DNA of 26,840 nt from Gammaproteobacteria bacterium (GCA_026706425.1 JAPOYW010000288.1:1-26840); one strand, 5' to 3'; positions 15,444-23,447 are shown, counted from the stretch's first letter. Notes: generated from the letters alone by a model not told the origin. A program made the numbers and translations.

Positions 15444-16661
15444 CTACCGGTCGTCGGAGGTGAGCACGAGGGTGCCCGTCGTCGACAGGGTTCCGCCCGT
15501 TCCGTTGACCACGCACGTCGTCGCTTGGGTCTGCTTGCCTTCGATGCCGTTGACGCCGTCCTCCGCGGTCCGGGAAAGTTGGCGGTAGGCTTCGACCAGC
15601 AGTTGCATGCCGTACATGCCGGAGTGGTTGAACGACAGGCCGCCACCGTTGGTGTTGATCGGCAGCCGTCCTCCCGGCGCAGCATGGCCGTCCTTCCACA
15701 GCGTGTAGCCCTTGCCCCGGGGCGCGAGGCCGAGCATCTCGGCGGTGATGCCGGCGGTGATCGTGAACGAGTCGTAGATCATCGCCATCTCCATGTCCTG
15801 CGGCCCGAGACCGGCCATCTTGTAGGCGGTGGCCGACGAACGGGACGCGGAAGTCGCCGTGAAGTCCTCCATCTCCAGGATGTTCTGGTGACCCATGGAC
15901 TCCCCGGCCCCGGTGACCCAAACCGGATTGGTGCGCAGGCTGCGTGCGACTTCCGGCCGGGCGACGATGACCGCGCCGCCGTGGTCGGAGACCAGGCAGC
16001 AGTGGTAGAGCGTCAGGGGCCAGGCGATGATGCGGGCGTCCAGCACGTCCTGGACGGTGATGGGTCCGCCGAACGGACTCTGCTTCTTGCCGTACATGAC
16101 GGCCCGCGGGTTCAGCTGCGCCCAATCGCGCGTGACGACGGAAATGTGCGCGAAGTCCTCCTGGCTGGTACCGAACTGGTGGAAATGCCGCACCATGGCG
16201 TGGGCGTACTGGGACGGCGCCCCGAAGGTGCCGTAGGCCGCCGTCATCTCCGCACCCGGGCTGATCTGACCGCGTCCGCCGCCGCCCCCGCCGCCCCCGC
16301 CGCGGTAGGACCAGCCGGCCTCGCCGTGGCTCACAAGGGCGATGTCGATGATGCCGGCGTGGATCGCCGCCAGGGCGTGGTGGACATGGATCTGGAACGA
16401 GCAGCCGCCCACCGACGTGGTGTCGAGATAGCGGGGCGTGACGCCGAGGTGTTCGGCCAACTCCCCGGACCATCCGGCGGAGAAGATTCCCTGGATCTCC
16501 GAGATGGGGACGCCGGTCTGCACGCTGACGTTCTTGATGGCTTGGATGTGGTGCTGCAACGACGTCACCTTGTGGCCCGTCAAGTCTTCGGGATAGCCGA
16601 TGACATCGGACTCCGCCGCCCCGACGATTGCTGCTGCGTTGCTCAGATTTGCTGCACCCAT
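15444..16661 (-). CDS. SCP2/Ltp2-type thiolase-like protein (acetyl-CoA acetyltransferase family)
   Basis: This 405-residue thiolase-fold protein starts MGAANLSNAAAIVGAAESDV. The segment that holds the nucleophilic Cys in true thiolases reads TTSVGGCSFQIH (81-92); by alignment with the CASG motif, the Cys sits one position after the nucleophile site, which is Gly. NTNGGGLSFNHSGMYGMQ and the final NGTGGTLSTTGTLVL correspond to the C-terminal catalytic loops. Such non-decarboxylating SCP2 thiolases are encoded with DUF35 partners, as Ltp2 with ChsH2 in steroid side-chain degradation, where the pair performs a retro-aldol cleavage. It starts two bases after the DUF35 stop. A run of nine glycines (121-129, about 16275-16301) is unusual. 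Thiolytic rather than aldolytic action cannot be excluded. Confidence 0.85.
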   Translation of the reverse strand: MGAANLSNAAAIVGAAESDVIGYPEDLTGHKVTSLQHHIQAIKNVSVQTGVPISEIQGIFSAGWSGELAEHLGVTPRYLDTTSVGGCSFQIHVHHALAAIHAGIIDIALVSHGEAGWSYRGGGGGGGGGRGQISPGAEMTAAYGTFGAPSQYAHAMVRHFHQFGTSQEDFAHISVVTRDWAQLNPRAVMYGKKQSPFGGPITVQDVLDARIIAWPLTLYHCCLVSDHGGAVIVARPEVARSLRTNPVWVTGAGESMGHQNILEMEDFTATSASRSSATAYKMAGLGPQDMEMAMIYDSFTITAGITAEMLGLAPRGKGYTLWKDGHAAPGGRLPINTNGGGLSFNHSGMYGMQLLVEAYRQLSRTAEDGVNGIEGKQTQATTCVVNGTGGTLSTTGTLVLTSDDR

Positions 16662-16663
16662 GG

Positions 16664-17089
16664 CTACTCCCCCGCCTGTTCCACGACGCGCCAGAACGGG
16701 ATGGAGGTGTCGTCGTTGGCTTGTTCGAACTCGACCTCGACCCTTGCGCCGATCTTGATCTCCTCCGGCTTGGTGGGGTCGACGCCGCGCAGGACCGTCA
16801 TCATCCGGTCGCCTTCGTCCAGGTCGATGTAGGCGGTGACGTAGGGGACCTCCTCCGCCCAGCCGCCGAATGCACGGTGCTGAACGGCGAAGGTGTGCAG
16901 CCGGCCCTTGCCGCTGGCTTCGATCCACTCCAGGTTCGTGGAGTGGCAGAACGGGCAGATCAGGCGCGGGTACCAGTGCACGCGGTTGCAGTCGCGGCAT
17001 CGCGGCAGCATGAGCTTGCCGGCCTTGGCTCCTTCCCAGAACGGTTTGGTGTGTTGCCCTTGGGGCGGGATCGGTTTGGTGTAGGCCAC
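16664..17089 (-). CDS. DUF35 zinc-ribbon/OB-fold protein, partner of the SCP2-type thiolase
   Basis: This is a small acyl-CoA-associated protein of 141 residues. An N-terminal helix (KPFWEGAKAGKLMLPRC) leads into a rubredoxin-like zinc ribbon CRDCNRVHWYPRLICPFC (two CxxC pairs) and an OB-fold (GRLHTFAVQHRAF onwards to VEVEFE), the complete DUF35 layout. GTG 17089 is chosen because GGAG lies about 6-9 bases upstream and the product then starts VAYTKPIPPQ, like other members. TTG 17119 is the far end of the open frame and has no ribosome-binding site. These proteins bind the thiolase or aldolase partner and are needed for its activity; here the thiolase follows after 2 bases. Confidence 0.9.
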   Translation of the reverse strand: MAYTKPIPPQGQHTKPFWEGAKAGKLMLPRCRDCNRVHWYPRLICPFCHSTNLEWIEASGKGRLHTFAVQHRAFGGWAEEVPYVTAYIDLDEGDRMMTVLRGVDPTKPEEIKIGARVEVEFEQANDDTSIPFWRVVEQAGE

Positions 17090-17156
17090 GGGCTCTCCGC
17101 TGGTCTCTTGGTAGGTCAAGCGGATTAACTTATCACGCCTGCGGGGGCTGCGTGCG

Positions 17157-17195
17157 ACCGGGAACCCGGTTTGGCGGGAACGGTTCGGGAACCGT
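17157..17195. promoter_or_regulatory. Two adjacent perfect palindromes upstream of the DUF35-thiolase operon
   Basis: ACCGGGAACCCGGT (17157-17170) is a perfect 14-base palindrome. ACGGTTC-GG-GAACCGT (17180-17195) has 7-bp arms around two bases. Both contain GGGAACC, and their centres are about 24 bases apart. They lie 68-106 bases before the DUF35 start. They may be operator half-sites for a TetR- or GntR-type regulator, or transcript-end hairpins of the upstream minus-strand pair. Neither role is proven. Confidence 0.4.
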
Positions 17196-17293
17196 GGCTT
17201 AGGTGCGCGTGGATACTGGTTTATTGCGGACGCGTACGAGCCCGACCGCGCGGCATGGGTTCTTTATACGGGTCTTTCGGTGGCAATCCGGAC

Positions 17294-17710
17294 CTATTGG
17301 TACTCGCGATCGTAGTTATAGAAGCCGAAAGTGTAATCAGATGCCACGCAAAGATAGGTAAACGCGGCATGGATCTGGAGCATTCCCTGGACCGAGCAAA
17401 GGTTCTCTTCGCCCCCAATCAGAATGTCATCCACCTCTCTGGCCAAGTAAGTCATTCCGATCTGGCGTATGCCTAGGGTGTTGAAATGTGCCGACCAAGT
17501 CTTGGTTCCGCGACCGCAGCTCAACTCAGTGCCTAGCCGGGCATTTACGTTCAGTTCCTCCAACGGCCCAAGATACACCTCGCAACCCCCAACCACGTTG
17601 CCAGTGCGAAAGATTGTACAGTGCATGTCGGTACTTGCCCCCGCCTCGAACGAGGCAAGGGCTCCCGAGATGACAACCCCCGCCGCACAGAGCAGTTTCC
17701 TAGCGTTCAT
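17294..17710 (-). CDS. Small exported protein of unknown function
   Basis: This 138-residue protein is not recognised. The N-terminus MNARKLLCAAGVVISGALAS with AGAS at 23-26 is a good Sec signal peptide; cleavage near AGA|S would leave a mature protein of about 112 residues. Mature cysteines at 31, 43, 65, 105 and 121 suggest disulfides in the periplasm or outside the cell. ATG 17710 fits the signal peptide; the open frame runs to 17767 without it. The start overlaps the stop of the upstream gene by 11 bases, so the two are a translational pair. Base composition is lower in GC than in the neighbouring operons, consistent with recent acquisition. Confidence 0.65.
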   Translation of the reverse strand: MNARKLLCAAGVVISGALASFEAGASTDMHCTIFRTGNVVGGCEVYLGPLEELNVNARLGTELSCGRGTKTWSAHFNTLGIRQIGMTYLAREVDDILIGGEENLCSVQGMLQIHAAFTYLCVASDYTFGFYNYDREYQ

Positions 17711-18374
17711 CGTGCACGGGCTCCGAATAGGTATAGCGCAATCTCCGTGGTTCCGTTTTCCCGACAAGACGTTCGCGGTCGATCTTCATCTGGTAGTTGT
17801 GGCACATGTCGCGAAAGATGAGCTGCGCTGACTGCGGCACGTCGATGGCGAGCCCTTCCCAGTCGGTGACAGTGGACGACCCGCTGCGGTTGGGGGTTGA
17901 GACAAGAGACTCGAGGAGGCGGCTGCCGCCGGAGGTAAGGCGTTCAAGCCGGGCGGTGATTTGGACATCGAACTCGATAGTGGCCTGCTCGGCCTGGTTC
18001 CACAGACGCCCGCGTGCACGCACGTCGTCCTCGGACAGCGCACATAGTTCGACGATGGACGGTTCCGCTGCCTGCCACTGGATAGCCTGGCGGTCCAGGT
18101 CAACGATCGACTGCAGCCACGTGGCATCTTGCGGCGAAAAGGCGGAGAACCCTTCCCCGAACTGGGTCATCTCCATCAGGAGGTGCCACACCTTGCGCGG
18201 GTAGCTCGATTCGCGCACCGACTGATGGAGCTTGAAACGCCCGCGAAAGTGCTCTTCATACGATGTACTCGGCGTGTCGTCTAGCACCACTTCTTCCGGC
18301 TGTTGGGATGCTGCCAGCCCGGCAATGGCCATCAAGAAGATTGGCGGCGCCAGTGTTGGAAAAAGCCGTGGCAT
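17700..18374 (-). CDS. Exported protein of unknown function, co-transcribed with 17294-17710
   Basis: This 224-residue protein is not recognised. MPRLFPTLAPPIFLMAIAGLAAS (1-23) is a plausible signal peptide with cleavage near AAS|QQ. The mature part is polar and probably mostly helical (WHLLMEMTQFGEGFSAF, ATWLQSIVDLDRQAIQW, WNQAEQATIEFDVQITARLE). ATG 18374 is favoured because a TTGACA lies about 55 bases upstream and because the signal peptide starts there; ATG 18398 in the same frame is possible. With the next gene it forms an isolated two-gene unit between the thiolase operon and infC. Confidence 0.65.
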   Translation of the reverse strand: MPRLFPTLAPPIFLMAIAGLAASQQPEEVVLDDTPSTSYEEHFRGRFKLHQSVRESSYPRKVWHLLMEMTQFGEGFSAFSPQDATWLQSIVDLDRQAIQWQAAEPSIVELCALSEDDVRARGRLWNQAEQATIEFDVQITARLERLTSGGSRLLESLVSTPNRSGSSTVTDWEGLAIDVPQSAQLIFRDMCHNYQMKIDRERLVGKTEPRRLRYTYSEPVHDER

Positions 18375-18402
18375 GGGACTGCACCTATCCGACGTCATGT
18401 CG

Positions 18403-18431
18403 GCTACGCTACCCCCCCGGCTCAATGTCAA
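18403..18431 (-). promoter_or_regulatory. Possible promoter of the exported-protein pair
   Basis: On the minus strand TTGACA (18431-18426) matches the -35 consensus exactly. At 17 bases spacing the -10 region reads CGTAGC, a poor match, so strength is uncertain. An inverted repeat GCTCAAT/ATTGAGC (18420-18426 and 18473-18479), with an inner TACCGC/GCGGTA (18451-18456 and 18468-18473), overlaps the -35 and could be an operator. Confidence 0.35.
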
Positions 18432-18626
18432 CGCGCCCATCGTGCCGCCGTACCGCCAAATGCCGCAGCGGTATTGAGCTAGTGGCGTGCTCCGAACCGG
18501 TGCAGCCTCCTGTCTTGGGAGAACTGCCGATGATTGGTTCGTCGCGCGGGCGGTCTCGAACTCGGCGACGAAGTGAGCGGCCGCCTTTGTGCTCCGCCGG
18601 CCATGCCCGCTGTAGGAAAACCGCTG

Positions 18627-18655
18627 TTGTTTGAACCCCCCGCCACCATTAGAAT
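18627..18655 (+). promoter_or_regulatory. Likely sigma-70 promoter of the infC operon
   Basis: TTGTTT (18627-18632) and TAGAAT (18650-18655) are separated by 17 bases. Transcription would start near 18662, leaving a leader of about 87 bases before the infC start at 18749. There is no thrS upstream to supply a promoter, which makes a local one necessary. Confidence 0.5.
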
Positions 18656-18748
18656 CCGCGCTCAATGGCTGTCTCGCGCGGTTTTCGGGCGAGACGCGAT
18701 GGGAAAGTGAACCGGTGGTCGTCAAGGTCCACCGGCAAGGAGACGCCT

Positions 18749-19297
18749 ATCAAGAGATCGAGTCCGAAGGCGCAGGCAGGCGAACGCGCCGTCCTGAACG
18801 AGGACATCCGTGCGCTTCGTGTGCGCTTGATCGGTTCCGACGGAAACCAGGTTGGAATCGTTCCCCGGGAAGACGCGTTGACCGAAGCCCGTGGGGAGAG
18901 CCTGGACCTAGTGCTGATCGCCCCCAACGCCGACCCGCCGGTCGTGAAGGTGATGGACTACGGCAAGCACCTGTTCGAGCAGAAGAAGGCCAAGGCGGCG
19001 CAACGCAAACGGCAGAAGCAGATCCACGTCAAGGAGATGAAGTTCCGGCCGGGGACCGAGGAAGGCGACTACCAGGTCAAGTTGCGAAACCTGGAGCGAT
19101 TCCTCGAAAACGGGGACAAGGCCAAGGTCAGCATGCGCTTCAAGGGCCGGGAGCGGGACCATCCGGAGATCGGCTTGGACGTGCTGAAGCGGATCGAGGT
19201 CGATCTCGATGAATTGGCGAGCGTGGAAACGGAACCGAAGTTCGATGGACCTCGCCAGATGACCATGGTGCTGACCCCGAAGAAGCGGCGCAAGTAA
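18749..19297 (+). CDS. infC: Translation initiation factor IF-3
   Basis: This 182-residue protein binds the 30S subunit and enforces correct start-codon selection. The N-domain has LNEDIRALRVRLIGSDGNQVGIV and PNADPPVVKVMDYGK; the linker is lysine-rich (EQKKAKAAQRKRQKQIHVKE); the C-domain has FRPGTEEGDYQVKLRNLERF and FKGRERDHPEIG. The start is ATC 18749, with AAGGAGA at 18737-18743 five bases upstream. The frame contains an ATG at 18665, but that would add 28 unconserved residues without a ribosome-binding site. Non-canonical ATT/ATC starts are the known device by which IF-3 represses its own translation. Length matches E. coli IF-3 (180). Confidence 0.95.
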   Translation: MKRSSPKAQAGERAVLNEDIRALRVRLIGSDGNQVGIVPREDALTEARGESLDLVLIAPNADPPVVKVMDYGKHLFEQKKAKAAQRKRQKQIHVKEMKFRPGTEEGDYQVKLRNLERFLENGDKAKVSMRFKGRERDHPEIGLDVLKRIEVDLDELASVETEPKFDGPRQMTMVLTPKKRRK

Positions 19298-19407
19298 CGG
19301 CAACACGCAACAGCAAGTTGCCGCGCCGCCGCTCTCACGGCGCGCCAACCATAGACAACTCCCGCGAATCCCTTAAAGGATCCGCCGCAGGACAACTAGG
19401 ACGATTC

Positions 19408-19608
19408 ATGCCCAAACTGAAGACCAACCGCGGTGCCGCGAAGCGCTTCCGCCGCACCGCCAAGGGGTTCAAGCACAAGCGGAGCAACAAGAGCCACATC
19501 CTTACCAAGATGGCGCCGAAGCGGAAGCGCCAGCTTAGGGGCTTTAAGGATGTGTCCGCTGCCGATAACGCGGCGGTGAAACGGATGGTGCCGAAGAAAG
19601 GCCGTTAG
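19408..19608 (+). CDS. rpmI: Large-subunit ribosomal protein bL35
   Basis: This 66-residue basic protein, MPKLKTNRGAAKRFRRTAKG and KRSNKSHILTKMAPKRKRQLRG, is the full bL35 family length. ATG 19408 follows AGGA at a normal distance; the frame is open further upstream but without conservation. It lies 110 bases after infC and 45 bases before rplT, the usual order. In E. coli this operon is controlled by L20 binding to the leader between infC and rpmI. The 110-base gap here could hold such a site, but I could not establish its fold. Confidence 0.97.
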   Translation: MPKLKTNRGAAKRFRRTAKGFKHKRSNKSHILTKMAPKRKRQLRGFKDVSAADNAAVKRMVPKKGR

Positions 19609-19653
19609 CATCCGCGACTCGCCTCCGCCAAGTTAACTGAAAGAGCTTTAGAC

Positions 19654-20010
19654 ATGCCAAGAGCCAGAAACAGCGTCGCGTCCAGGGCGCGCCGGAAAAA
19701 GGTCCTGAAGGCCGCCAAGGGCTACTACGGTGCGCGCAGCCGATCGTTCAAGGTGGCAAAGCAGGCGGTCATCAAGGCGGGCCAGTACGCCTATCGTGAC
19801 CGCCGCCAGCGCAAGCGGCAGTTCCGTGCGCTGTGGATCGTGCGCATCAATGCCGAGGCCCGCCGCCATGGCCTGTCCTACAGCCGCTTCGTCGCGGGCC
19901 TGAAGCGGGCGTCCATCGACGTGGACCGGCGCGTGCTTGCCGACTTGGCCATTCACGAACAGGAGGCGTTCGCCGTCCTGGCGCAGAAGGCGAAAGCGGC
20001 GCTCGCTTGA
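19654..20010 (+). CDS. rplT: Large-subunit ribosomal protein bL20
   Basis: This 118-residue protein, MPRARNSVASRARRKKVLKA with GYYGARSRSFKVAKQAVIKA and YRDRRQRKRQFRALWIVRIN, is the exact bL20 length. L20 is an early-assembly 23S rRNA binding protein and, in E. coli, the autogenous repressor of rpmI-rplT. GAAAGAG lies upstream of ATG 19654. The gene precedes pheS by 45 bases. Confidence 0.97.
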   Translation: MPRARNSVASRARRKKVLKAAKGYYGARSRSFKVAKQAVIKAGQYAYRDRRQRKRQFRALWIVRINAEARRHGLSYSRFVAGLKRASIDVDRRVLADLAIHEQEAFAVLAQKAKAALA

Positions 20011-20055
20011 CCCCGAAGCCGGACCGGCATCCGTCGCACCCGGCAACCGCACGAC

Positions 20056-21072
20056 GTGAACGTTGATGGCATTGAGAAGGCCGCTTTGGCGGCCGTTGAC
20101 GCGGCGACGGACGAACGGTCCCTCGACGATGCCCGCGTTCGCTACCTCGGGAGACGAGGCGAACTGACCGTCCTGCTCCGCTCCCTCGGTGCCATAGATG
20201 CGGCCGAACGCCCCGCTGCCGGTGCCCGCATCAACGCTGCCAAAGCCCGGCTCCAGGAGGCTATCGAGCGACGCGGGGGAGCATTGGCCGCCGAGCAACT
20301 CGAACAGGAACTAGCCGAAGAGGCGGTTGACGTCACCTTGCCGGGTCGGTCGCGGAGCGGCGGCAGTCTGCATCCCATCACCATGACCTTCCGACGTATC
20401 GAGCGCATCTTCGAAGCTGCGGGCTACGATGTCGTGTCGGGCCCGGAAATCGAGGACGAGTACCACAACTTCGAGGCGCTAAACATGCCCGCCGACCACC
20501 CGGCCCGGGCCATGCACGACACCCTCTACCTGGACAACGGCATGCTGTTGCGCACGCACACCTCCCCGGTGCAGATCCGCACCATGGAGGCCCGTCCCCC
20601 GCCGATCCGGGTGATCTGCCCGGGCCGGGTCTACCGAAAGGACAACATGGACGCGAGCCACAGCCCCATGTTCCACCAGGTGGAAGGGCTGGTCGTGGAC
20701 GAGGGCATCGCCTTCGCGGATCTCAAGGGGGCGGTGGTCGACTTCGTTCACGGTTTCTTCGAACAGGATCTCGGCGTTCGTTTCCGGCCTTCCTACTTCC
20801 CGTTCACGGAACCGTCCGCCGAGGTCGACGTGCAATGCGTACACTGCCTCGGCGACGGCTGCCAGGCCTGCGGGCAGAGCGGCTGGACGGAGGTCTTGGG
20901 TTGCGGGATGGTGCATCCCAACGTCCTCGCCAACGTCGGAATCGACACCGAGCGCTACACGGGCTTCGCCTTCGGTTTCGGCGTGGATCGCTTCGCGACC
21001 CTGTTCTACGAGATCGACGACATGCGTCTGCTGTTCGACAACGAACTGCGCTTCCTGGAGCAGTTCGCATGA
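20056..21072 (+). CDS. pheS: Phenylalanyl-tRNA synthetase alpha subunit
   Basis: This 338-residue catalytic subunit activates phenylalanine and charges tRNA-Phe as an (alpha-beta)2 tetramer. The N-terminal coiled coil spans about 1-90. Class II motif 2 is GRVYRKDNMDASHSPMFHQVEG and motif 3 GFGVDRFATLFYEIDDMRLL. A CVHCLGDGCQACGQSGW insertion with four cysteines precedes EVLGCGMVHPNVL; E. coli PheS lacks it, but many bacterial PheS have a similar Cys-rich loop. The start is GTG 20056 with only a weak ribosome-binding site. The stop overlaps pheT by ATGA. Confidence 0.97.
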   Translation: MNVDGIEKAALAAVDAATDERSLDDARVRYLGRRGELTVLLRSLGAIDAAERPAAGARINAAKARLQEAIERRGGALAAEQLEQELAEEAVDVTLPGRSRSGGSLHPITMTFRRIERIFEAAGYDVVSGPEIEDEYHNFEALNMPADHPARAMHDTLYLDNGMLLRTHTSPVQIRTMEARPPPIRVICPGRVYRKDNMDASHSPMFHQVEGLVVDEGIAFADLKGAVVDFVHGFFEQDLGVRFRPSYFPFTEPSAEVDVQCVHCLGDGCQACGQSGWTEVLGCGMVHPNVLANVGIDTERYTGFAFGFGVDRFATLFYEIDDMRLLFDNELRFLEQFA

Positions 21073-23447
21073 AGTACAGCGAACAATGGCTGAAGGATTG
21101 GGTGCCGATCACGGTCTCCACGGCACAACTCTGCGATCAACTAACCAATGCCGGATTGGAGGTGGACGGCACGGAAAGCGTAGCGAGAGAGTTTTCGGGC
21201 GTTTTCGTTGCCAAGGTCACGGCAGTGGAACCGCACCCGAACGCTTCGCGGCTGTCGGTTTGCCAGGTGGACCATGGCGCCGGTACGTCGACCGTCGTCT
21301 GCGGTGCGCCGAATGTCCGCCCCGGCTTGTCGAGCGCGTTTGCCCGCGTGGGTGCCGTCCTCCCCGACGGTACCGCGATTGGACGATCCGACCTGCGCGG
21401 TGTCGTCTCCGAGGGGATGTTGCTGAGCACCCGGGAACTCGGTCTCGAGGCCGACGCCGACGGCATCCTGGAACTCGACGCCGAGTTCGAGTTCGGAACC
21501 GATCTCCGCGTGGCCCTCGGTTTGGACGACGTCGTTATCGACATCGACCTGACGCCGAACCGCGGCGATGTGCTGAGTATCCGCGGTTTGGCCCGGGAAG
21601 TCGGGGTGCTCAACCGATTGCCCGTATCCGCACCGCGCATCGACGCCGTTGACGCGGACACAGCGACGGTGTTCGGCGTAGAGATCGCGAACTACGCCGG
21701 CTGTCCCCGGTATCTTGGACGCGTCATCGAGGGGGTCGACATCAGCCGGCCCACGCCTTGGTGGATGCGCGAACGTCTGCGCCGCTCGGGACTGCGCCCG
21801 ATCGATCCGGCCGTGGACGTGACCAACTACGTCCTGCTCGAACTCGGCCAACCCATGCACGCCTTCGACCTCGATCAACTGTCCGGCGGCGTCGTGGTGC
21901 GCAACGGCCAAACCGGCGAGTCGATGACGTTGCTCGACGGACGCGACATCGAAGTGGACGAGACGGTGTTGCTGATCACGGACAGCGATGGACCTGTCGC
22001 CATGGCAGGCGTCATGGGCGGAGAGAGAAGTGGTGTTGGAACAGAAACTTGCAATGTATTTCTCGAATGCGCCTACTTCTCGCCGCAGACCGTCGCCCGG
22101 ACATCGCGCCGCTTCGACCTCCATACCGACGCCGCCTACCGGTACGCCCGCGGGGTCGACTGCCAACTGCAGGCCGAGGCGATGGAACGGGCGACGCGTT
22201 TGCTCGTGGACATCGCCGGCGGTCGCCCGGGACCCGTGGTGGAAGCGGTCAGCGAGAAGGACCTGCCCGCGGCCAACCGGGTGTCCTTGCGCAAGTCGCG
22301 ACTTGACCTCCTGGTCGGAGAAGAGATTCCGGTCGAGGAGGTGGAACGGATCCTGGACCGTTTGGAACTGTCGCCTTCCTGCGCCGGCGGAGTCGATGAT
22401 CGCGTTTGGACCACGACGAGCCCGAGCCACCGATTCGACATCGCCCGGGAAGAGGACCTGGTCGAGGAGGTACTGCGGATCCATGGTTACGACGCGATCA
22501 AGAGCCGGGTGCCCATCGTGCCGTTGCCACTGGGGCGGGCGCGGGTTAGCGAGTTGCTTGATGCGCGGCTGAAAGACCTCCTCGTCGACTTGGGCTATGC
22601 GGAGGCCATTACCTACAGCTTCGTCGAGGAGAAAATTGCCGGCCTGCTCGACCCCGGCGGCGACCCGGTCTCGGTGGTCAATCCCGTGTCCAGCGAACAT
22701 GCGGTGATGCGAACCAGCCTGCTCCCGGGTCTCGTGACTGCATTGCGCAACAACCTGTCCCGCCAAGCGGCGCGGGTCCGGCTTTTCGAAACCGGCCAGT
22801 GTTTCCGCAAGGACGCGGATGATCTTGCCCAGACGACGTTGTGCGGTGGCATATTGTTCGGTCCGCGGGAGAGGGAAGGTTGGGCGCACGATCGCGACCG
22901 GGTCGATTTTTTCGACGTCAAGGGCGATGTCGAACGTCTGTTCGCATTGGGGGGCCTTACGGTCGGCTACGTGAAGGCGGCGGATCCGGTCTTGCATCCG
23001 GGTCAGTCCGCGGTCGTCCTCGTGGAAGGCGAACCGGCCGGGCGATTCGGGCGTTTGCATCCCGAGGTGGAGACGGTGTTGGAACTGCCCAGTGGCGTGT
23101 TCGTGTTCGAACTGGAGGGCGACGCCGTGCTGGCCCGCCGACGCCGGCGGCATGGCTTCGTGTCCCGTCAGCCCTCGGTTCGGCGTGACCTGGCGGTGGT
23201 GGTAGACCGGGAGATCTCGGCCGCAAGTATCGAATCGATCGTCCGCGCACGCCTCGGCAAAATACTGGCGGAGTTCACATTTTTCGATGTGTATTGGGGT
23301 GAAGGCATTGATTCCAATAAGAAAAGTGTTGCAATAGGCTTGACCTTTCAACATCCGTCGCGCACCCTTACCGATACTGAGATTGCCCGACATCTGGACG
23401 ACACGCTGCTCGACCTTACGAGGAGACTCGGTGTTCGCTTGCGCTAG
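21069..23447 (+). CDS. pheT: Phenylalanyl-tRNA synthetase beta subunit
   Basis: This 792-residue protein (E. coli 795) has the order EMAP-like tRNA-binding domain (about 40-150, with VTAVEPHPNASRLSVCQVDHG), B3/B4 editing domain (PWWMRERLRRSGLRPIDPAV, VTNYVLLELGQPMHAFD), B5 (about 400-480), catalytic-like core, and the C-terminal ferredoxin-like anticodon-binding domain (SRQPSVRRDLAVVVDREI to the end). ATG 21069 overlaps the pheS stop. Two short patches (about 22023-22070 and 23270-23345) have noticeably lower GC and different codon use from the rest while the protein stays conserved. Confidence 0.97.
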   Translation: MKYSEQWLKDWVPITVSTAQLCDQLTNAGLEVDGTESVAREFSGVFVAKVTAVEPHPNASRLSVCQVDHGAGTSTVVCGAPNVRPGLSSAFARVGAVLPDGTAIGRSDLRGVVSEGMLLSTRELGLEADADGILELDAEFEFGTDLRVALGLDDVVIDIDLTPNRGDVLSIRGLAREVGVLNRLPVSAPRIDAVDADTATVFGVEIANYAGCPRYLGRVIEGVDISRPTPWWMRERLRRSGLRPIDPAVDVTNYVLLELGQPMHAFDLDQLSGGVVVRNGQTGESMTLLDGRDIEVDETVLLITDSDGPVAMAGVMGGERSGVGTETCNVFLECAYFSPQTVARTSRRFDLHTDAAYRYARGVDCQLQAEAMERATRLLVDIAGGRPGPVVEAVSEKDLPAANRVSLRKSRLDLLVGEEIPVEEVERILDRLELSPSCAGGVDDRVWTTTSPSHRFDIAREEDLVEEVLRIHGYDAIKSRVPIVPLPLGRARVSELLDARLKDLLVDLGYAEAITYSFVEEKIAGLLDPGGDPVSVVNPVSSEHAVMRTSLLPGLVTALRNNLSRQAARVRLFETGQCFRKDADDLAQTTLCGGILFGPREREGWAHDRDRVDFFDVKGDVERLFALGGLTVGYVKAADPVLHPGQSAVVLVEGEPAGRFGRLHPEVETVLELPSGVFVFELEGDAVLARRRRRHGFVSRQPSVRRDLAVVVDREISAASIESIVRARLGKILAEFTFFDVYWGEGIDSNKKSVAIGLTFQHPSRTLTDTEIARHLDDTLLDLTRRLGVRLR

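Noticed and set aside
15525..16832. 435-residue plus-strand frame opposite the thiolase
   Set aside because: Antisense shadow; composition typical of reverse-complement translation and no family likeness.
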